From contig NZ_PXYL01000001.1 in NCBI RefSeq assembly GCF_003012705.1, positions 372,001 to 436,000 on the forward strand: DNA of 64,000 bases, written 5' to 3'. Source of the stretch: Pseudaminobacter soli (ex Li et al. 2025). Its GTDB lineage: Bacteria > Pseudomonadota > Alphaproteobacteria > Rhizobiales > Rhizobiaceae. The translations under genes and the position numbers were made by a program. The notes under the pieces were generated by a model, which had not been told where the DNA came from, did not search any database, and was given only the letters and a program-made list of their open reading frames with translations. Position 1 is the first letter of the stretch, and every line of letters begins with the position of its first letter. Shown here piece by piece: positions 1 to 9,312 of this stretch.

Positions 1-185
1 CCCAAGATAAGCACCGAGGCGCCCTTGGGATCGCCTTCGAGCTTGATACGCCCCTTGTAGCCAGACTCAGCCGCGAAGCCGAGGCTGGTCATCGCCTGGT
101 ACATGACTGCGCTGCCGGCAGTCACGCCGATCAACGACAAAAGATCTCGCCGGCTGATGCCGGTAAGTGATTTATATTGCTGCAT
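1..185 (-). CDS. Tat-secreted FAD-dependent oxidoreductase, N-terminal part only
   Basis: The gene runs off the left edge; only the first 61 codons, read from the ATG at 185, are present. The N-terminus carries a twin-arginine signal (S-R-R-D-L-L near residue 11, then a hydrophobic stretch), so export as a folded cofactor-bearing protein is likely. The last visible residues (A-S-V-L-I-L-G) look like the first beta strand of a Rossmann FAD site. This resembles Tat-exported flavin monoamine oxidases of rhizobia, but the catalytic part is outside the window, so the substrate is unknown. A GGAAGGG ribosome site precedes the ATG. Confidence 0.6.
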   Translation of the reverse strand, partial: MQQYKSLTGISRRDLLSLIGVTAGSAVMYQAMTSLGFAAESGYKGRIKLEGDPKGASVLIL

Positions 186-497
186 CTTTTAACCCTTCCG
201 GCTCATGGCCCAATAACGGGACCGCGCCATATCAAACTGGAAATCTGCGCTCACAGGCGCCCAGCTGCGGGCCGAACCTATGCCTATGGCAATCTGTGTC
301 AACCAGACGCAGGCGGATGGAGCAACCTGTCCACGGTTCTGGCGCAATTGCCGCGACGGCATCTGCCGCCTGCGGTTTTTCAATGAAGTTGCGTATTGAC
401 AGCCGATTTTTCCGCCTAGTTTTAAACCGATAGAGAATTTTGAAGTTTTATTGCCGGGAACTGCCGGTATCACAATGAAGTGAAAACGGTTTGATCG
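186..497. other. Intergenic region, no gene recognised
   Basis: These 312 bases separate the divergent flavoenzyme and L,D-transpeptidase genes, so promoters for both should lie here. Short open frames exist on both strands but none resembles a known protein or has a convincing ribosome site. The AT-richer part at about 395-470 is the likeliest promoter area for the plus-strand gene. Confidence 0.5.
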
Positions 498-923
498 ATG
501 CGCAAGGCTCTCTTCGTGACTGCGGCGCTGATGATTTCTGTTGCGCCGCAACAACTCCTGGCGGCTAGTCTTGTCGCCAAGATAAACATTTCAACCCAGA
601 CGATGACGGTTAGCCGCGATGGGCTAGTCATCCACAAATGGCGGGTTTCCACCGCGCGCAGGGGCTATGTGACGCCACGCGGAACATGGCGCCCGGTGCG
701 GATGAACCGCATGTGGTACTCGCGCAAATACGACATGACGCCGATGCCATATGCAGTGTTCTTCCGCGGCGGCTATGCCATTCACGGCACGAATGCGGTG
801 CGCCATCTGGGGCGCCCGGTGTCGCATGGCTGCGTGCGGCTCGCCACCGGCAATGCTGCGCAGTTCTTTTCGCTGGTCCAGCAATACGGGCCCGGCGACA
901 CGCGCATCATCGTCACCAACTGA
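498..923 (+). CDS. Small periplasmic L,D-transpeptidase (YkuD domain)
   Basis: A 141-residue protein with an N-terminal signal peptide (M-R-K then a hydrophobic run ending near A-A at residue 23) followed directly by a YkuD catalytic domain. The signature H-G-T-N...S-H-G-C-V-R-L is complete, with the catalytic cysteine at residue 112. Such enzymes form 3-3 cross-links in peptidoglycan or attach proteins to it. It has no peptidoglycan-binding domain, unlike the two larger L,D-transpeptidases in this window. It appears monocistronic. The family assignment is firm; the precise role is not known. Confidence 0.9.
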   Translation: MRKALFVTAALMISVAPQQLLAASLVAKINISTQTMTVSRDGLVIHKWRVSTARRGYVTPRGTWRPVRMNRMWYSRKYDMTPMPYAVFFRGGYAIHGTNAVRHLGRPVSHGCVRLATGNAAQFFSLVQQYGPGDTRIIVTN

Positions 924-1072
924 GGCGCCGGCCTTTCGGCCGTCGTCCCTAGGCTGGAAGAGTTTTGCTGCCTTTGCCGAATCGGCGGGCGGAATTTTGC
1001 CGTGAACTGATTCTTTCTGGCATTTCATTTCGATGGCGCGCTCTGCTAGGAATTGATCGGAGGAGCAGACCG

Positions 1073-3919
1073 ATGAATTCCGAGCCGCGCGTCGCGTTGT
1101 CCAGGCCTGTTGCGGACGAGGTCCGCAAGACGACCTGCTATATGTGCGCCTGCCGCTGCGGCATCAACGTGCACCTCAAGGACGGCAAGATCCGTTACAT
1201 CGAGGGCAACCGCGACCACCCGGTCAATCGCGGCGTGCTGTGCGCCAAGGGCTCGGCCGGCATCATGCAGCATTATGCGCCGGCCAGGCTTCGCGCGCCG
1301 CTGAAGCGGGTTGGCCCGCGCGGCTCCGGCCAGTTCCAGGAGATTTCCTGGGAGGAGGCACTGTCCACCGCAACCGAATGGCTGGGCCATGTGCGCCACA
1401 CCGACCCAAAGAAGCTCGCCTTCTTCACCGGGCGCGACCAGTCGCAGTCGCTTACCGGCTTCTGGGCGCAGCAGTTCGGCACGCCGAACTATGCCGCCCA
1501 CGGCGGCTTCTGCTCCGTCAACATGGCCGCCGCCGGCATCATGACGCTGGGCGGCGCCTTCTGGGAATTCGGCGCGCCCGACTGGGAGCGGACAAAACTG
1601 TTTGTCATGTTCGGGGTCGCGGAAGACCATGACTCCAACCCGATCAAGATGGGCATCGGCAAGCTGAAGAAGCGCGGCGCGCGCTTCGTGTCGGTCAATC
1701 CCGTGCGCACCGGCTATTCGGCCGTGGCCGACAGCTGGATAGGCATCAGGCCGGGCACTGATGGGTTGCTGATCCTGTCCGTCGTCCACGAGTTCCTGAA
1801 AGCCCGCAAGATCGATGTCGACTATCTTGTGCGCTACTCCAACGCCTCCTGGCTGGTGATCGATGCGCCGGGTACGGGCGAGCATGGCCTGTTCGCGCGC
1901 GACGCCGAGGGCAAGGTACTGGTCTACGAGACCGTTACCGAGCGGCCGGTGCCCCTGGGTACGCCGGGGGCTAGGGCTGCTCTTTCGGGCCGCTTCGAAC
2001 TGGCCGACGGGCGGTTTGCCGTGCCCTCCTTCCAGCTTCTCGCCGAAAAATACCTCGACCCGAAATATGCGCCCGAAGTGGTGGCGGAAGAGACGGGCGT
2101 TGCCGCCGATGTGATCCGCGGCCTGGCCGCCGAGATCGCGCGCGTCGCCTTCGACGAGGCCATCATCGTCGAACAGCCCTGGACCGACGTGCATGGCGAG
2201 CGTCATCCCTATTTTGTCGGCCGGCCGGTAGCCTTCCACGCCATGCGCGGGCTTTCGGCCCATTCCAACGGTTTTCAGACGGCGCGAGCGCTGCACATGC
2301 TGCAGGTGCTGATCGGCGCGGTCGATTGCCCCGGCGCCTTCCGCTTCGAGCCGCCTTATCCCAAGCCGATGACCGCGCACCCGACGCCGCACGGCAAGGC
2401 CGAGCATTTCGGGTCCGACAAGCCGCTTTCAGGGCCGCATCTCGGTTTTCCGCGCGGACCGGAGGATCTGCTTGTAGACGCCCAAGGCAAGGCCACGCGC
2501 ATCGACAAGGCATTTTCGTGGGGCGCGCCGATTGCAGCGCACGGCATGATGCATATGGTCATCGCCAACGCCCATGCCGGCGATCCGTACCCGATCGACG
2601 TGCTGTTCATGTACATGGCCAACATGGCCTGGAACTCGTCCATGAACACCGCCGGCACCATGAAAATGCTGACGGACAAGGACCCGGAGACCGGCGAATA
2701 CCGCATCCCGAAGATCATCTATTCCGACGCCTATTCGTCGGAAATGGTCGCCTATGCCGATCTCGTGCTGCCGGACACGACCTATCTGGAGCGCTACGAC
2801 TGCATCTCGCTGCTCGACCGCCCGATCTCTGAGCCCGACGCGGTGCAGGACGCCATCCGTTGGCCGGTTCTGGAGCCCGATCGCGACGTGCGCGCCTTCC
2901 AGACCGTGCTGCTCGATCTCGGTGCGCGGCTGAAGCTGCCCGGCTTTGCCGACAATCACGGTCATCCGCTCTACAAGGACTATGCCGACTACATCGTGCG
3001 CCATGAGCGCCGGCCGGGCATTGGCCCGCTCGCCGGCTTCCGCGGCACCAATGGCGACCGGGCAGGGCGCGGTGCGGCCAATCCCGACCAGCTGGAGCGC
3101 TACATCGAGAACGGCTCGTTCTTCTCGGCGCATATTCCGCTCGAAGCGCAGTTCATGAAGCACGCCAACCAGGCCTATCAGGACTTTGCGGTGCGCATGG
3201 GCTTCTTCGACACGCCGCAGCCGGTGACCTTCCAGCTCTATCTGGAGCCGCTGCAGAAGTTCCGCCTGTCTGCGGAAGGCCTGCGCGAGCCGGTCGCACC
3301 AGAGACGCATCGTGAACGCATCCTGCAGGCCTTCGATCCGCTGCCAAACTGGTATCGGCCGTTCGGCGAGGCGATGGTCGATTGCGAGACCTATCCCTAT
3401 CACGCGATCACCCAGCGGCCGGCGGCGATGTACCATTCCTGGGGATCGATGAACGCCTGGCTACGCCAGATCCATACGAAGAACCCGCTCTACGTGCCGG
3501 GGCCGATCTGCGACGAGCTTGGCCTCGTCGACGGCGACTGGGTCTGGGTTACGTCGAGCCATGGCCGCATCAAGGTCGAGATCGCGCGCATGGAGGCGGT
3601 CAACTCGCGCACCATCTGGACCTGGAACGCCATCGGCAAGCGCGCCGGCACCTGGGCGCTGGATGCCAAGGCGCCCGAAGCCACCAAGGGCTTCCTTATG
3701 AACCACCTGATCAACGAGTTGTTGCCGCCACGCGCGGACGGCATGCGCTGGTCGAATTCCGATCCGATAACCGGGCAGGCGGCATGGTACGACCTGCGTG
3801 TCCACATCGAAAAGGCTGAGGCCGGCGCGGTCAGCGAGCCGCATTTCCCGACGATCGCGCAGCCACAAACCGAGCCGCATCCTGCAGTTCAGCGCTACGG
3901 ACAGGAGTGGGCGACATGA
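1073..3919 (+). CDS. soeA: Molybdopterin oxidoreductase catalytic subunit, probably sulfite dehydrogenase SoeA
   Basis: A 948-residue Mo-bisMGD enzyme of the DMSO reductase family. The N-terminal [4Fe-4S] motif is visible as C22-x2-C25-x3-C29 and a fourth cysteine at C57 (G-V-L-C-A-K-G). The start is the ATG after GGAGGAG at 1060-1066; the open frame extends upstream without a ribosome site. There is no Tat signal, which suits the cytoplasm-facing SoeABC type rather than exported DmsA or Psr enzymes. The following genes encode a four-cluster ferredoxin-like subunit and a DmsC-like anchor, matching the soeABC order that oxidises sulfite to sulfate and feeds electrons to quinone. The sulfite assignment rests on remembered similarity to Roseobacter SoeA; another substrate is possible. 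Confidence 0.75.
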   Translation: MNSEPRVALSRPVADEVRKTTCYMCACRCGINVHLKDGKIRYIEGNRDHPVNRGVLCAKGSAGIMQHYAPARLRAPLKRVGPRGSGQFQEISWEEALSTATEWLGHVRHTDPKKLAFFTGRDQSQSLTGFWAQQFGTPNYAAHGGFCSVNMAAAGIMTLGGAFWEFGAPDWERTKLFVMFGVAEDHDSNPIKMGIGKLKKRGARFVSVNPVRTGYSAVADSWIGIRPGTDGLLILSVVHEFLKARKIDVDYLVRYSNASWLVIDAPGTGEHGLFARDAEGKVLVYETVTERPVPLGTPGARAALSGRFELADGRFAVPSFQLLAEKYLDPKYAPEVVAEETGVAADVIRGLAAEIARVAFDEAIIVEQPWTDVHGERHPYFVGRPVAFHAMRGLSAHSNGFQTARALHMLQVLIGAVDCPGAFRFEPPYPKPMTAHPTPHGKAEHFGSDKPLSGPHLGFPRGPEDLLVDAQGKATRIDKAFSWGAPIAAHGMMHMVIANAHAGDPYPIDVLFMYMANMAWNSSMNTAGTMKMLTDKDPETGEYRIPKIIYSDAYSSEMVAYADLVLPDTTYLERYDCISLLDRPISEPDAVQDAIRWPVLEPDRDVRAFQTVLLDLGARLKLPGFADNHGHPLYKDYADYIVRHERRPGIGPLAGFRGTNGDRAGRGAANPDQLERYIENGSFFSAHIPLEAQFMKHANQAYQDFAVRMGFFDTPQPVTFQLYLEPLQKFRLSAEGLREPVAPETHRERILQAFDPLPNWYRPFGEAMVDCETYPYHAITQRPAAMYHSWGSMNAWLRQIHTKNPLYVPGPICDELGLVDGDWVWVTSSHGRIKVEIARMEAVNSRTIWTWNAIGKRAGTWALDAKAPEATKGFLMNHLINELLPPRADGMRWSNSDPITGQAAWYDLRVHIEKAEAGAVSEPHFPTIAQPQTEPHPAVQRYGQEWAT

Positions 3920-4683
3920 CCTCACTGCCTTCGTTGCCAACACCCAAAAAGCTTGGCCTCGTCATCGACCTCGACACCTGCGTCGGCTGCCACGCCTGCG
4001 TGGTAAGCTGCAAGGAATGGAACACCGGCGGCTATGGCTCCGCCCTGTCGGACCAGGATCCCTACGGCGCCGATGTCTCGGGCGCTTGGCTGAACCGCGT
4101 GCACAGCTTCGAAGTGGTGCCGGAAGGCGGCGAAGTCGTGGGCGAGGCGGGGCAGGCGCGCATCGTGCATTTCCCGAAATCGTGCCTGCACTGCGAGGAT
4201 GCGCCCTGCGTCACCGTTTGCCCTACCGGCGCGTCCTACAAGCGCTCCGCTGACGGCATCGTGCTGGTCGATGAGGACAAGTGCATCGGCTGCGGCCTCT
4301 GTGCCTGGGCCTGCCCCTATGGCGCGCGTGAGATGGATCTTGCCGCCGGCGTCATGAAGAAATGCACGCTCTGCATCGACCGCATCTACAACGAGACACT
4401 GGAAGAGGTAGACCGCGTTCCGTCCTGCGTGCGCACATGCCCGGCCAATGCCCGCCATTTCGGCGATCTCGGCGATCCGAACTCGGCCGTTTCCATCCTA
4501 GTCGCCGAGCGCGGCGGCATGGACCTGATGCCGGAGCAGGGCACGAAACCGGTCAACAAGTACCTGCCGCCGCGTCCGCGAAAATCCCTGGCCGAAAGTG
4601 CGCACACGCTGCCGCTGGCTGAAAACACCGAAGGCGCCAAAGGCTTCTTTGCCTGGCTCGACGGAATGCTGGACAGAATCTGA
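3916..4683 (+). CDS. soeB: 4Fe-4S dicluster electron-transfer subunit, probably SoeB
   Basis: A 255-residue iron-sulfur subunit with four cysteine groups: C-V-G-C-H-A-C...C near the N-terminus, C-L-H-C-x4-C-x3-C-P, C-I-G-C-G-L-C-x3-C-P and a split last group ending in R-T-C-P-A-N-A-R. This is the DmsB/NrfC architecture that carries electrons from the molybdenum subunit to the membrane anchor. The ATG at 3916 overlaps the soeA stop in an ATGA arrangement and has AGGAG at 3903-3907; a GTG three codons earlier is less likely. Translational coupling to soeA is expected. Confidence 0.85.
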   Translation: MTSLPSLPTPKKLGLVIDLDTCVGCHACVVSCKEWNTGGYGSALSDQDPYGADVSGAWLNRVHSFEVVPEGGEVVGEAGQARIVHFPKSCLHCEDAPCVTVCPTGASYKRSADGIVLVDEDKCIGCGLCAWACPYGAREMDLAAGVMKKCTLCIDRIYNETLEEVDRVPSCVRTCPANARHFGDLGDPNSAVSILVAERGGMDLMPEQGTKPVNKYLPPRPRKSLAESAHTLPLAENTEGAKGFFAWLDGMLDRI

Positions 4684-4687
4684 CCTC

Positions 4688-5611
4688 ATGCATCCCGCCT
4701 TTTCGATCATCATTTTCACAACCCTTTCCGGCCTCGGCTACGGGCTTGCGGGCGTGCTCGGGCTTGATCTGCTCGATCCGGCCGCTACGGCGACCAAATG
4801 CGCGCATGCGCTGGCGCTGGCCCTGATCTCAGTCGGGCTTTTGTCCTCGGCCGGGCACCTAGGAAATCCGCAGCGCGCCTGGCGGGCGTTTTCGCAGTGG
4901 CGCTCAAGCTGGCTGTCGCGCGAAGGCGTGATGTCCATCATCACCTTCGTGCCGCTGCTGGTGTCGGCTTGGGCGAGCATCGCTGAAGGGCGTTATCTGG
5001 CGCTGCCGGGGTTCCTGGGCGCCGTGCTGTGCGCCGTCACGGTCTATTGCACGTCGATGATCTACGCCTCTCTGAAGTCCGTGCAGGCTTGGCATACGCC
5101 GCTGACACCAGTCTGCTACCTGCTTTTTGCCGCCGCTGGCGGATTTGTGCTTGCCAGCGTCTTCGCCTTCGCAGGCGGTGGAAACACGCGTGTCCTGCCG
5201 CTTCTCGCTATTGTGTTCCTCGTTGCCGCCTGGGCGACGAAACTGCGCTGGCGCAAGCGGATGAAAGACCTTGTGCCGCTATCGACGCCCGAGAGCGCAA
5301 CTGGCCTTGGCAATATCGGGCGCGTGCGGCTGTTCGAGCGGCCGCACGTGACGGAAAATTATCTGACGCGCGAAATGGGTTTTAAGGTCGCCCGCAAGCA
5401 TGCCGAAAAACTCTGGCGCATAGCCCTCGTTGCGGGAGGCGTCGTTCCGGCGGTACTGCTGCTCGCTCTTGCGGCGCTGGGCGGCCAGGGAACCTTGCCG
5501 GTGACGATTGCTTCGCTTGCGGCGCTGGCGCATTGGGCTGGTGTCTTTGTCGAGCGCTGGCTGTTCTTCGCCGAGGCGCGCCATTCGGTGATGAATTACT
5601 ATGGCGGGTAG
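4688..5611 (+). CDS. soeC: DmsC-like membrane anchor subunit, probably SoeC
   Basis: A 307-residue hydrophobic protein with multiple membrane helices, starting at the ATG four bases after the soeB stop; the frame is open further upstream but only inside soeB. It matches the DmsC/NrfD-type anchors that pass electrons to or from the quinone pool. Short charged loops separate the helices, including the segment from about residue 195 to 240 rich in Arg and Lys. It completes a three-gene operon with soeA and soeB. The family (DmsC-like) is clear; the sulfite-specific name follows from the context. Confidence 0.8.
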   Translation: MHPAFSIIIFTTLSGLGYGLAGVLGLDLLDPAATATKCAHALALALISVGLLSSAGHLGNPQRAWRAFSQWRSSWLSREGVMSIITFVPLLVSAWASIAEGRYLALPGFLGAVLCAVTVYCTSMIYASLKSVQAWHTPLTPVCYLLFAAAGGFVLASVFAFAGGGNTRVLPLLAIVFLVAAWATKLRWRKRMKDLVPLSTPESATGLGNIGRVRLFERPHVTENYLTREMGFKVARKHAEKLWRIALVAGGVVPAVLLLALAALGGQGTLPVTIASLAALAHWAGVFVERWLFFAEARHSVMNYYGG

Positions 5612-5613
5612 CT

Positions 5614-5781
5614 TCAATCCTTCGCCAGCCGAACGGGCTTGCGCTTGTCGAGCGCGGCGAGACGTTTGAGCAGCTTCCGGATCGCAATCTTCTGGGCGGC
5701 GCGTTCGTTGTGCCCCTGCGGGCCCCAGGGCGTCCAAAGCGCAGCGCCGGTCTTCCCCGGCGATTTCGTCCGCTTGCCCAT
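5614..5781 (-). CDS. Small basic hypothetical protein (55 aa)
   Basis: A 55-codon open frame on the minus strand that fills the gap between soeC (stop at 5611) and lpxXL. It starts at the ATG at 5781, about 8 bases after a strong GGAGGGAG ribosome site, and stops at 5614, convergent with soeC. The product begins M-G-K-R-T-K-S-P-G-K, contains W-T-P-W-G-P-Q-G-H-N near the middle, then a Lys/Arg-rich helix ending R-L-A-K-D. No transmembrane segment or known domain is apparent. The strong ribosome site and tight fit argue for a real gene; function unknown. Confidence 0.6.
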   Translation of the reverse strand: MGKRTKSPGKTGAALWTPWGPQGHNERAAQKIAIRKLLKRLAALDKRKPVRLAKD

Positions 5782-5866
5782 GGTGCTCCCTCCTGCAATG
5801 GACGGAGAACGGGCAGCATTCCGCTTTGTTGCGTAGGGACCCTATTAAATCGCGGTAAGGTTCGGC

Positions 5867-6853
5867 CTAAGCCTTCTCGATGATCTTGAAGCGCGGCTTG
5901 CGCTTGCCTTTGCTCAACTGCCAGCGCTTGTGGAACCACATCCACTGGCCGGGATCTTCGCGCACCCAGCGCTCGACCACGTCGTTGAGGATCTGGGCCG
6001 TCCCTGCAAGATCGATCGTGCCACTGGCCGAGCGAGGCAGTTCGAGCTTGTCCTCGATCTCCAGGCGGAAGCGGTTGTTCGGCAGGCGGATGCAGCGGGC
6101 CGGGTAGACGTCGCAATCGAACTGGCGCACCAGCTTGGGCAACAGCGGGCTGGTCTCGCAAGGGCGCCCGAAGAACGTGCTGCGAATGCCGCGCGTGAAC
6201 TTTTGGTCCACCAGCATGCCGATCGTGCCCCTCTTCTCGAGCAGGCGGGCAAGCGTAAACGAGGCGCCGGCCTGCGAAGCCAGCAGGTCGCCCATATTGG
6301 CGCGGCGCGTCGAGAGGATGTAGTCGGCGATGTAGGGGTTGTTGGGCGGCCTGAACAGCGCCGTCACCTTCAGGCCGTAAGTCGCGCCAGCAATCGGCAG
6401 CAGCTCGAAATTGCCGAGATGGCCGGTGAAGATGATGTGCGGCTTGTCTTCCGCCGCTATGCGCTGGAACAGGGGCACGCCGGAGACCTCCACGCGGCCG
6501 GGCTCCTTCGCATCGGGATCGTAGTCGAAGAGCTGGTCGAGGAAGATGTACTCGGCCGCCAGCCGGGCCATGTTGCCCCACATGTCGAGCGCGATGGCCT
6601 CGATCTCGGCCTCGCTCTTTTCGGGGTAGGCATGGCGCAGATTTTCGAGCGCGACCTTGTGGCGGCCCACCAGGGGGCCGAGCCTGCGGGCCGTGCGATC
6701 GGCGAAGTTCAGCGCTTTGTCGCTCGGCAGGTGGCGCAGCGCCGACAAAAGCGCCCGGGCGACCTGGGCAGTCAGCCAGTAGCGTGCCTGCGTGGTCCGC
6801 ACCGAGAGGCGGTAAAGAAAATCCTTTGCCGCTACCTTGATCTTGCGCTGCAT
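5867..6853 (-). CDS. lpxXL: Lipid A very-long-chain acyltransferase LpxXL
   Basis: A 328-residue member of the LpxL/HtrB lysophospholipid acyltransferase family. It has an N-terminal membrane-associated region and the catalytic H-x4-E motif in F-T-G-H-L-G-N-F-E near residue 150. In rhizobia LpxXL transfers the 27-hydroxyoctacosanoyl chain from AcpXL to lipid A on the cytoplasmic side of the inner membrane. It is the last gene of the minus-strand acpXL operon, 10 bases after the dehydrogenase gene, which makes LpxXL more likely than a general LpxL. Confidence 0.85.
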   Translation of the reverse strand: MQRKIKVAAKDFLYRLSVRTTQARYWLTAQVARALLSALRHLPSDKALNFADRTARRLGPLVGRHKVALENLRHAYPEKSEAEIEAIALDMWGNMARLAAEYIFLDQLFDYDPDAKEPGRVEVSGVPLFQRIAAEDKPHIIFTGHLGNFELLPIAGATYGLKVTALFRPPNNPYIADYILSTRRANMGDLLASQAGASFTLARLLEKRGTIGMLVDQKFTRGIRSTFFGRPCETSPLLPKLVRQFDCDVYPARCIRLPNNRFRLEIEDKLELPRSASGTIDLAGTAQILNDVVERWVREDPGQWMWFHKRWQLSKGKRKPRFKIIEKA

Positions 6854-6863
6854 CTTTTTGCCG

Positions 6864-7892
6864 TCACCCGACGTGAAGGATGATCTTGCCGAACACGTCG
6901 CGGCCTTCCATGCGCTTCAGCGCCGCGTCGATGGAGCCGAAATCGACCTCGGTATCGATCACCGGGTGAACGAGCCCGGCGGCCATCTTCTGCATGGCGT
7001 TGGCCATGTTTTCCATGCGGCAGCCGAAGGAGCCGAGCAGCTTGAGCTGCTGCTGGAACAGCATCATCAGGTTGACTTCGGTCGAAACGCCGGAGGTCGA
7101 GCCGCAGGTGACAAGCCGCCCGCCGCGCTTGAGGCTGAACATGGAGCCTGCCCAGGTGTCCTTGCCGACATGCTCGAACACAACGTCCACGCCCTTCTTC
7201 TTGGTCAGCTTGCGCACGACGCCTTCGAAGCGGTCCTGGCGATAATTGATCACGTGGTCGGCGCCGAGCGCCTTGGCCTTCTCGATCTTCTCGTCGGAGC
7301 CCACGGTGGTGATGACCGTGCAGCCGATCTTCTTGGCAAGCTGGATGGCCGCCGAACCGATGCCCGAGCCGCCGGCATGGACCAGGATCGTCTCGCCGGG
7401 CTCGAGCTTGGCGTTGTCGAACAGCATGTGTTCGACCGTGCCGAAGGTGACGGGTGCAAGTGCAGCGCCCACGGCATCCACGCCGGGAGGGGCCGGCACC
7501 AGCAGGCGCGCCGGAAGGTTCATCTTCTCCTGCGCAAAGCCGTCGAGGTGGAAGCCGTGCACGCCCGAGACGTGTTCGCAGAGATTGTCGCGGCCTTCGC
7601 GGCAGGGGCGGCAGAGACCGCAGGTGCGCGCGCCGTAGATCGACACGATCTGGCCCGGAACCAGGTTGGAAACGCCGGGGCCGACCGTCTCGACCACGCC
7701 CGAGGCTTCGGCGCCCACGGTGAGCGGCAGCTTGCGCTTGGCAAACGCCATGCCGCGCCAGCCCCAGACGTCGATGTGGTTGAGCGCCACGGCCTTGATG
7801 CGCAGAGTTACCTCACCGAGCGCCGGTGCGGGCGGCTCGGGGATCTCCACCGTCTCGAGCTTGCGATCCTCGATGAGTTGCAGTGCGCGCAT
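6864..7892 (-). CDS. Zinc-binding alcohol dehydrogenase of the acpXL cluster
   Basis: A 342-residue medium-chain dehydrogenase/reductase. The N-terminal GroES-like domain keeps the structural zinc cysteines (C-G-L-C-R-P-C then N-L-C-E), and the NAD(P) site shows G-G-S-G-I-G-S-A-A. The ATG at 7892 has GGAAGAGG just upstream; an in-frame ATG at 7916 lacks such a site. In rhizobial acpXL-lpxXL loci a gene of this family (adh2XL) sits in this position and is assumed to act in very-long-chain fatty acid synthesis, perhaps as the enoyl reductase or in forming the omega-1 oxygen function. Its exact reaction is not settled. Confidence 0.85.
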   Translation of the reverse strand: MRALQLIEDRKLETVEIPEPPAPALGEVTLRIKAVALNHIDVWGWRGMAFAKRKLPLTVGAEASGVVETVGPGVSNLVPGQIVSIYGARTCGLCRPCREGRDNLCEHVSGVHGFHLDGFAQEKMNLPARLLVPAPPGVDAVGAALAPVTFGTVEHMLFDNAKLEPGETILVHAGGSGIGSAAIQLAKKIGCTVITTVGSDEKIEKAKALGADHVINYRQDRFEGVVRKLTKKKGVDVVFEHVGKDTWAGSMFSLKRGGRLVTCGSTSGVSTEVNLMMLFQQQLKLLGSFGCRMENMANAMQKMAAGLVHPVIDTEVDFGSIDAALKRMEGRDVFGKIILHVG

Positions 7893-8028
7893 CGGGCCTC
7901 TTCCTTCGTCAAACATCAGTGCGGAACGCCCGCGGCGTTTCGGGCAAAGTCACGCGACATAACAAAACGGAGCGCGCGGCGGCCGGTCGGGTCGCTTCAT
8001 CGCACTCCGGAACCATTGGAAGGGTCGA

Positions 8029-9300
8029 TTAGACCGGTTCCCGCGCCATGACAAGGCAGGTGTTCTGCCCGCCGAAGCCGAAGGAATTGGAAAGCACGGT
8101 AGAAACCTGCGCCTCGCGCTTCTTGTTCGGCACCACATCCAGCTCGATGGCCGGGTCGGCATTGTCATAGTTGATCGTCGGCGGGATTACGCCTTCGCGC
8201 ATGGTCAGAAGCGAGAAGGCGGCCTCGATGGCGCCCGCGGCCGACAGCGTGTGGCCGATCATCGACTTGTTGGAAGAGATCGGCGTGGCGCGCATGCGCT
8301 CGCCGAACACGGTCGAGAGCGACAGGTGCTCCATCTTGTCGTTTTCGGGCGTCGAGGTGCCGTGGGCATTGACGTAGTCGATGCCGTCTTCGCCGAGGCC
8401 TGCATCGGCAAGCGCTGCCCGCACCGCACCTATGGCCGGCGAGCCGTCCGGCTTGGAGCGGGTGCGGTGGAAATCGTCGGATTTTTCGCCGCAGCCCTGC
8501 AGAATGCCGAGCACGGTCGCGCCGCGCGCCACCGCACTTTCGAGCGATTCCAGCACCAGCGCCGCCGAGCCTTCGGCGAGGACAAAGCCGTCGCGGTCCT
8601 TCGAGAATGGCTTCGAAGCCTTCTCGGGCACGTCGTTCTGCGTAGAGAGCGCCGAAAGCAGCGAGAAGCGAATCAGGGCCTCGGCGGTCGCCGAGCCGTC
8701 GGCGCCGATAGACAGCGCGCGCTCGCATTCGCCGCGGCGGATCGCCTCGACGCCGAGCTGGATGGCCGTGGCGCCCGAAGCGCAGGCGGTGGAAAGCGTG
8801 ATCGGCAGGCCGCGCGTGCCGAACTCGTCGGCGAGACGGGCGGCAATGGAGCCGAACTGCGAGGTCTCGAAAATGTCGAGGCTCGGCAGGTTGCGGGCAA
8901 CCGTGAACAGGCGGTCGGTGGCGCTGCCTTCCTTGCCGTCGAGGTAGAGGGCAAAGCGGTCATGCCAGTCGAGCTCGACGGGCGGGGAGGCGAGGAACAG
9001 CGGGCCACCGAAATTCTCGGTGTCGAGACCAGCTTCGGCGATCGCCTCGCGGCCGGACCGCTCGGCAAGCTCGAAGGTCAGCGCGCTGGCGCCCTTGTTG
9101 CTCGACGGCAGGAAATCGACAGTGCCGGCAATCGTCGTGTTGAGGTGCTCGACCGGAAAGCGCGTGATCTTGTGGATGCCCGAGCGCCCCGAGGTGAGGG
9201 CCGCCCAGTTGTCGGCCTTGCCGACGCCGAGCGAAGTGACGACGCCAATGCCGGTGACGGCGACGATGGGCCTGCCGAGATGGTCGTTGTACTTAGCCAT
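8029..9300 (-). CDS. fabF1: Beta-ketoacyl-ACP synthase II of the acpXL cluster (FabF1)
   Basis: A 423-residue condensing enzyme with the full KAS II triad: Cys173 in S-T-A-C-A-S-G, His313 in N-A-H-G-T-S-T and His350 in [10 protein letters not shown]. It should elongate acyl chains on AcpXL towards the C28 product. It starts at the ATG at 9300, 12 bases after the fabF2 stop, so the two are co-transcribed and probably form a pair. It is active by motif, in contrast with its neighbour fabF2. Confidence 0.92.
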   Translation of the reverse strand: MAKYNDHLGRPIVAVTGIGVVTSLGVGKADNWAALTSGRSGIHKITRFPVEHLNTTIAGTVDFLPSSNKGASALTFELAERSGREAIAEAGLDTENFGGPLFLASPPVELDWHDRFALYLDGKEGSATDRLFTVARNLPSLDIFETSQFGSIAARLADEFGTRGLPITLSTACASGATAIQLGVEAIRRGECERALSIGADGSATAEALIRFSLLSALSTQNDVPEKASKPFSKDRDGFVLAEGSAALVLESLESAVARGATVLGILQGCGEKSDDFHRTRSKPDGSPAIGAVRAALADAGLGEDGIDYVNAHGTSTPENDKMEHLSLSTVFGERMRATPISSNKSMIGHTLSAAGAIEAAFSLLTMREGVIPPTINYDNADPAIELDVVPNKKREAQVSTVLSNSFGFGGQNTCLVMAREPV

Positions 9301-9312
9301 GTGCGTTCCGGT

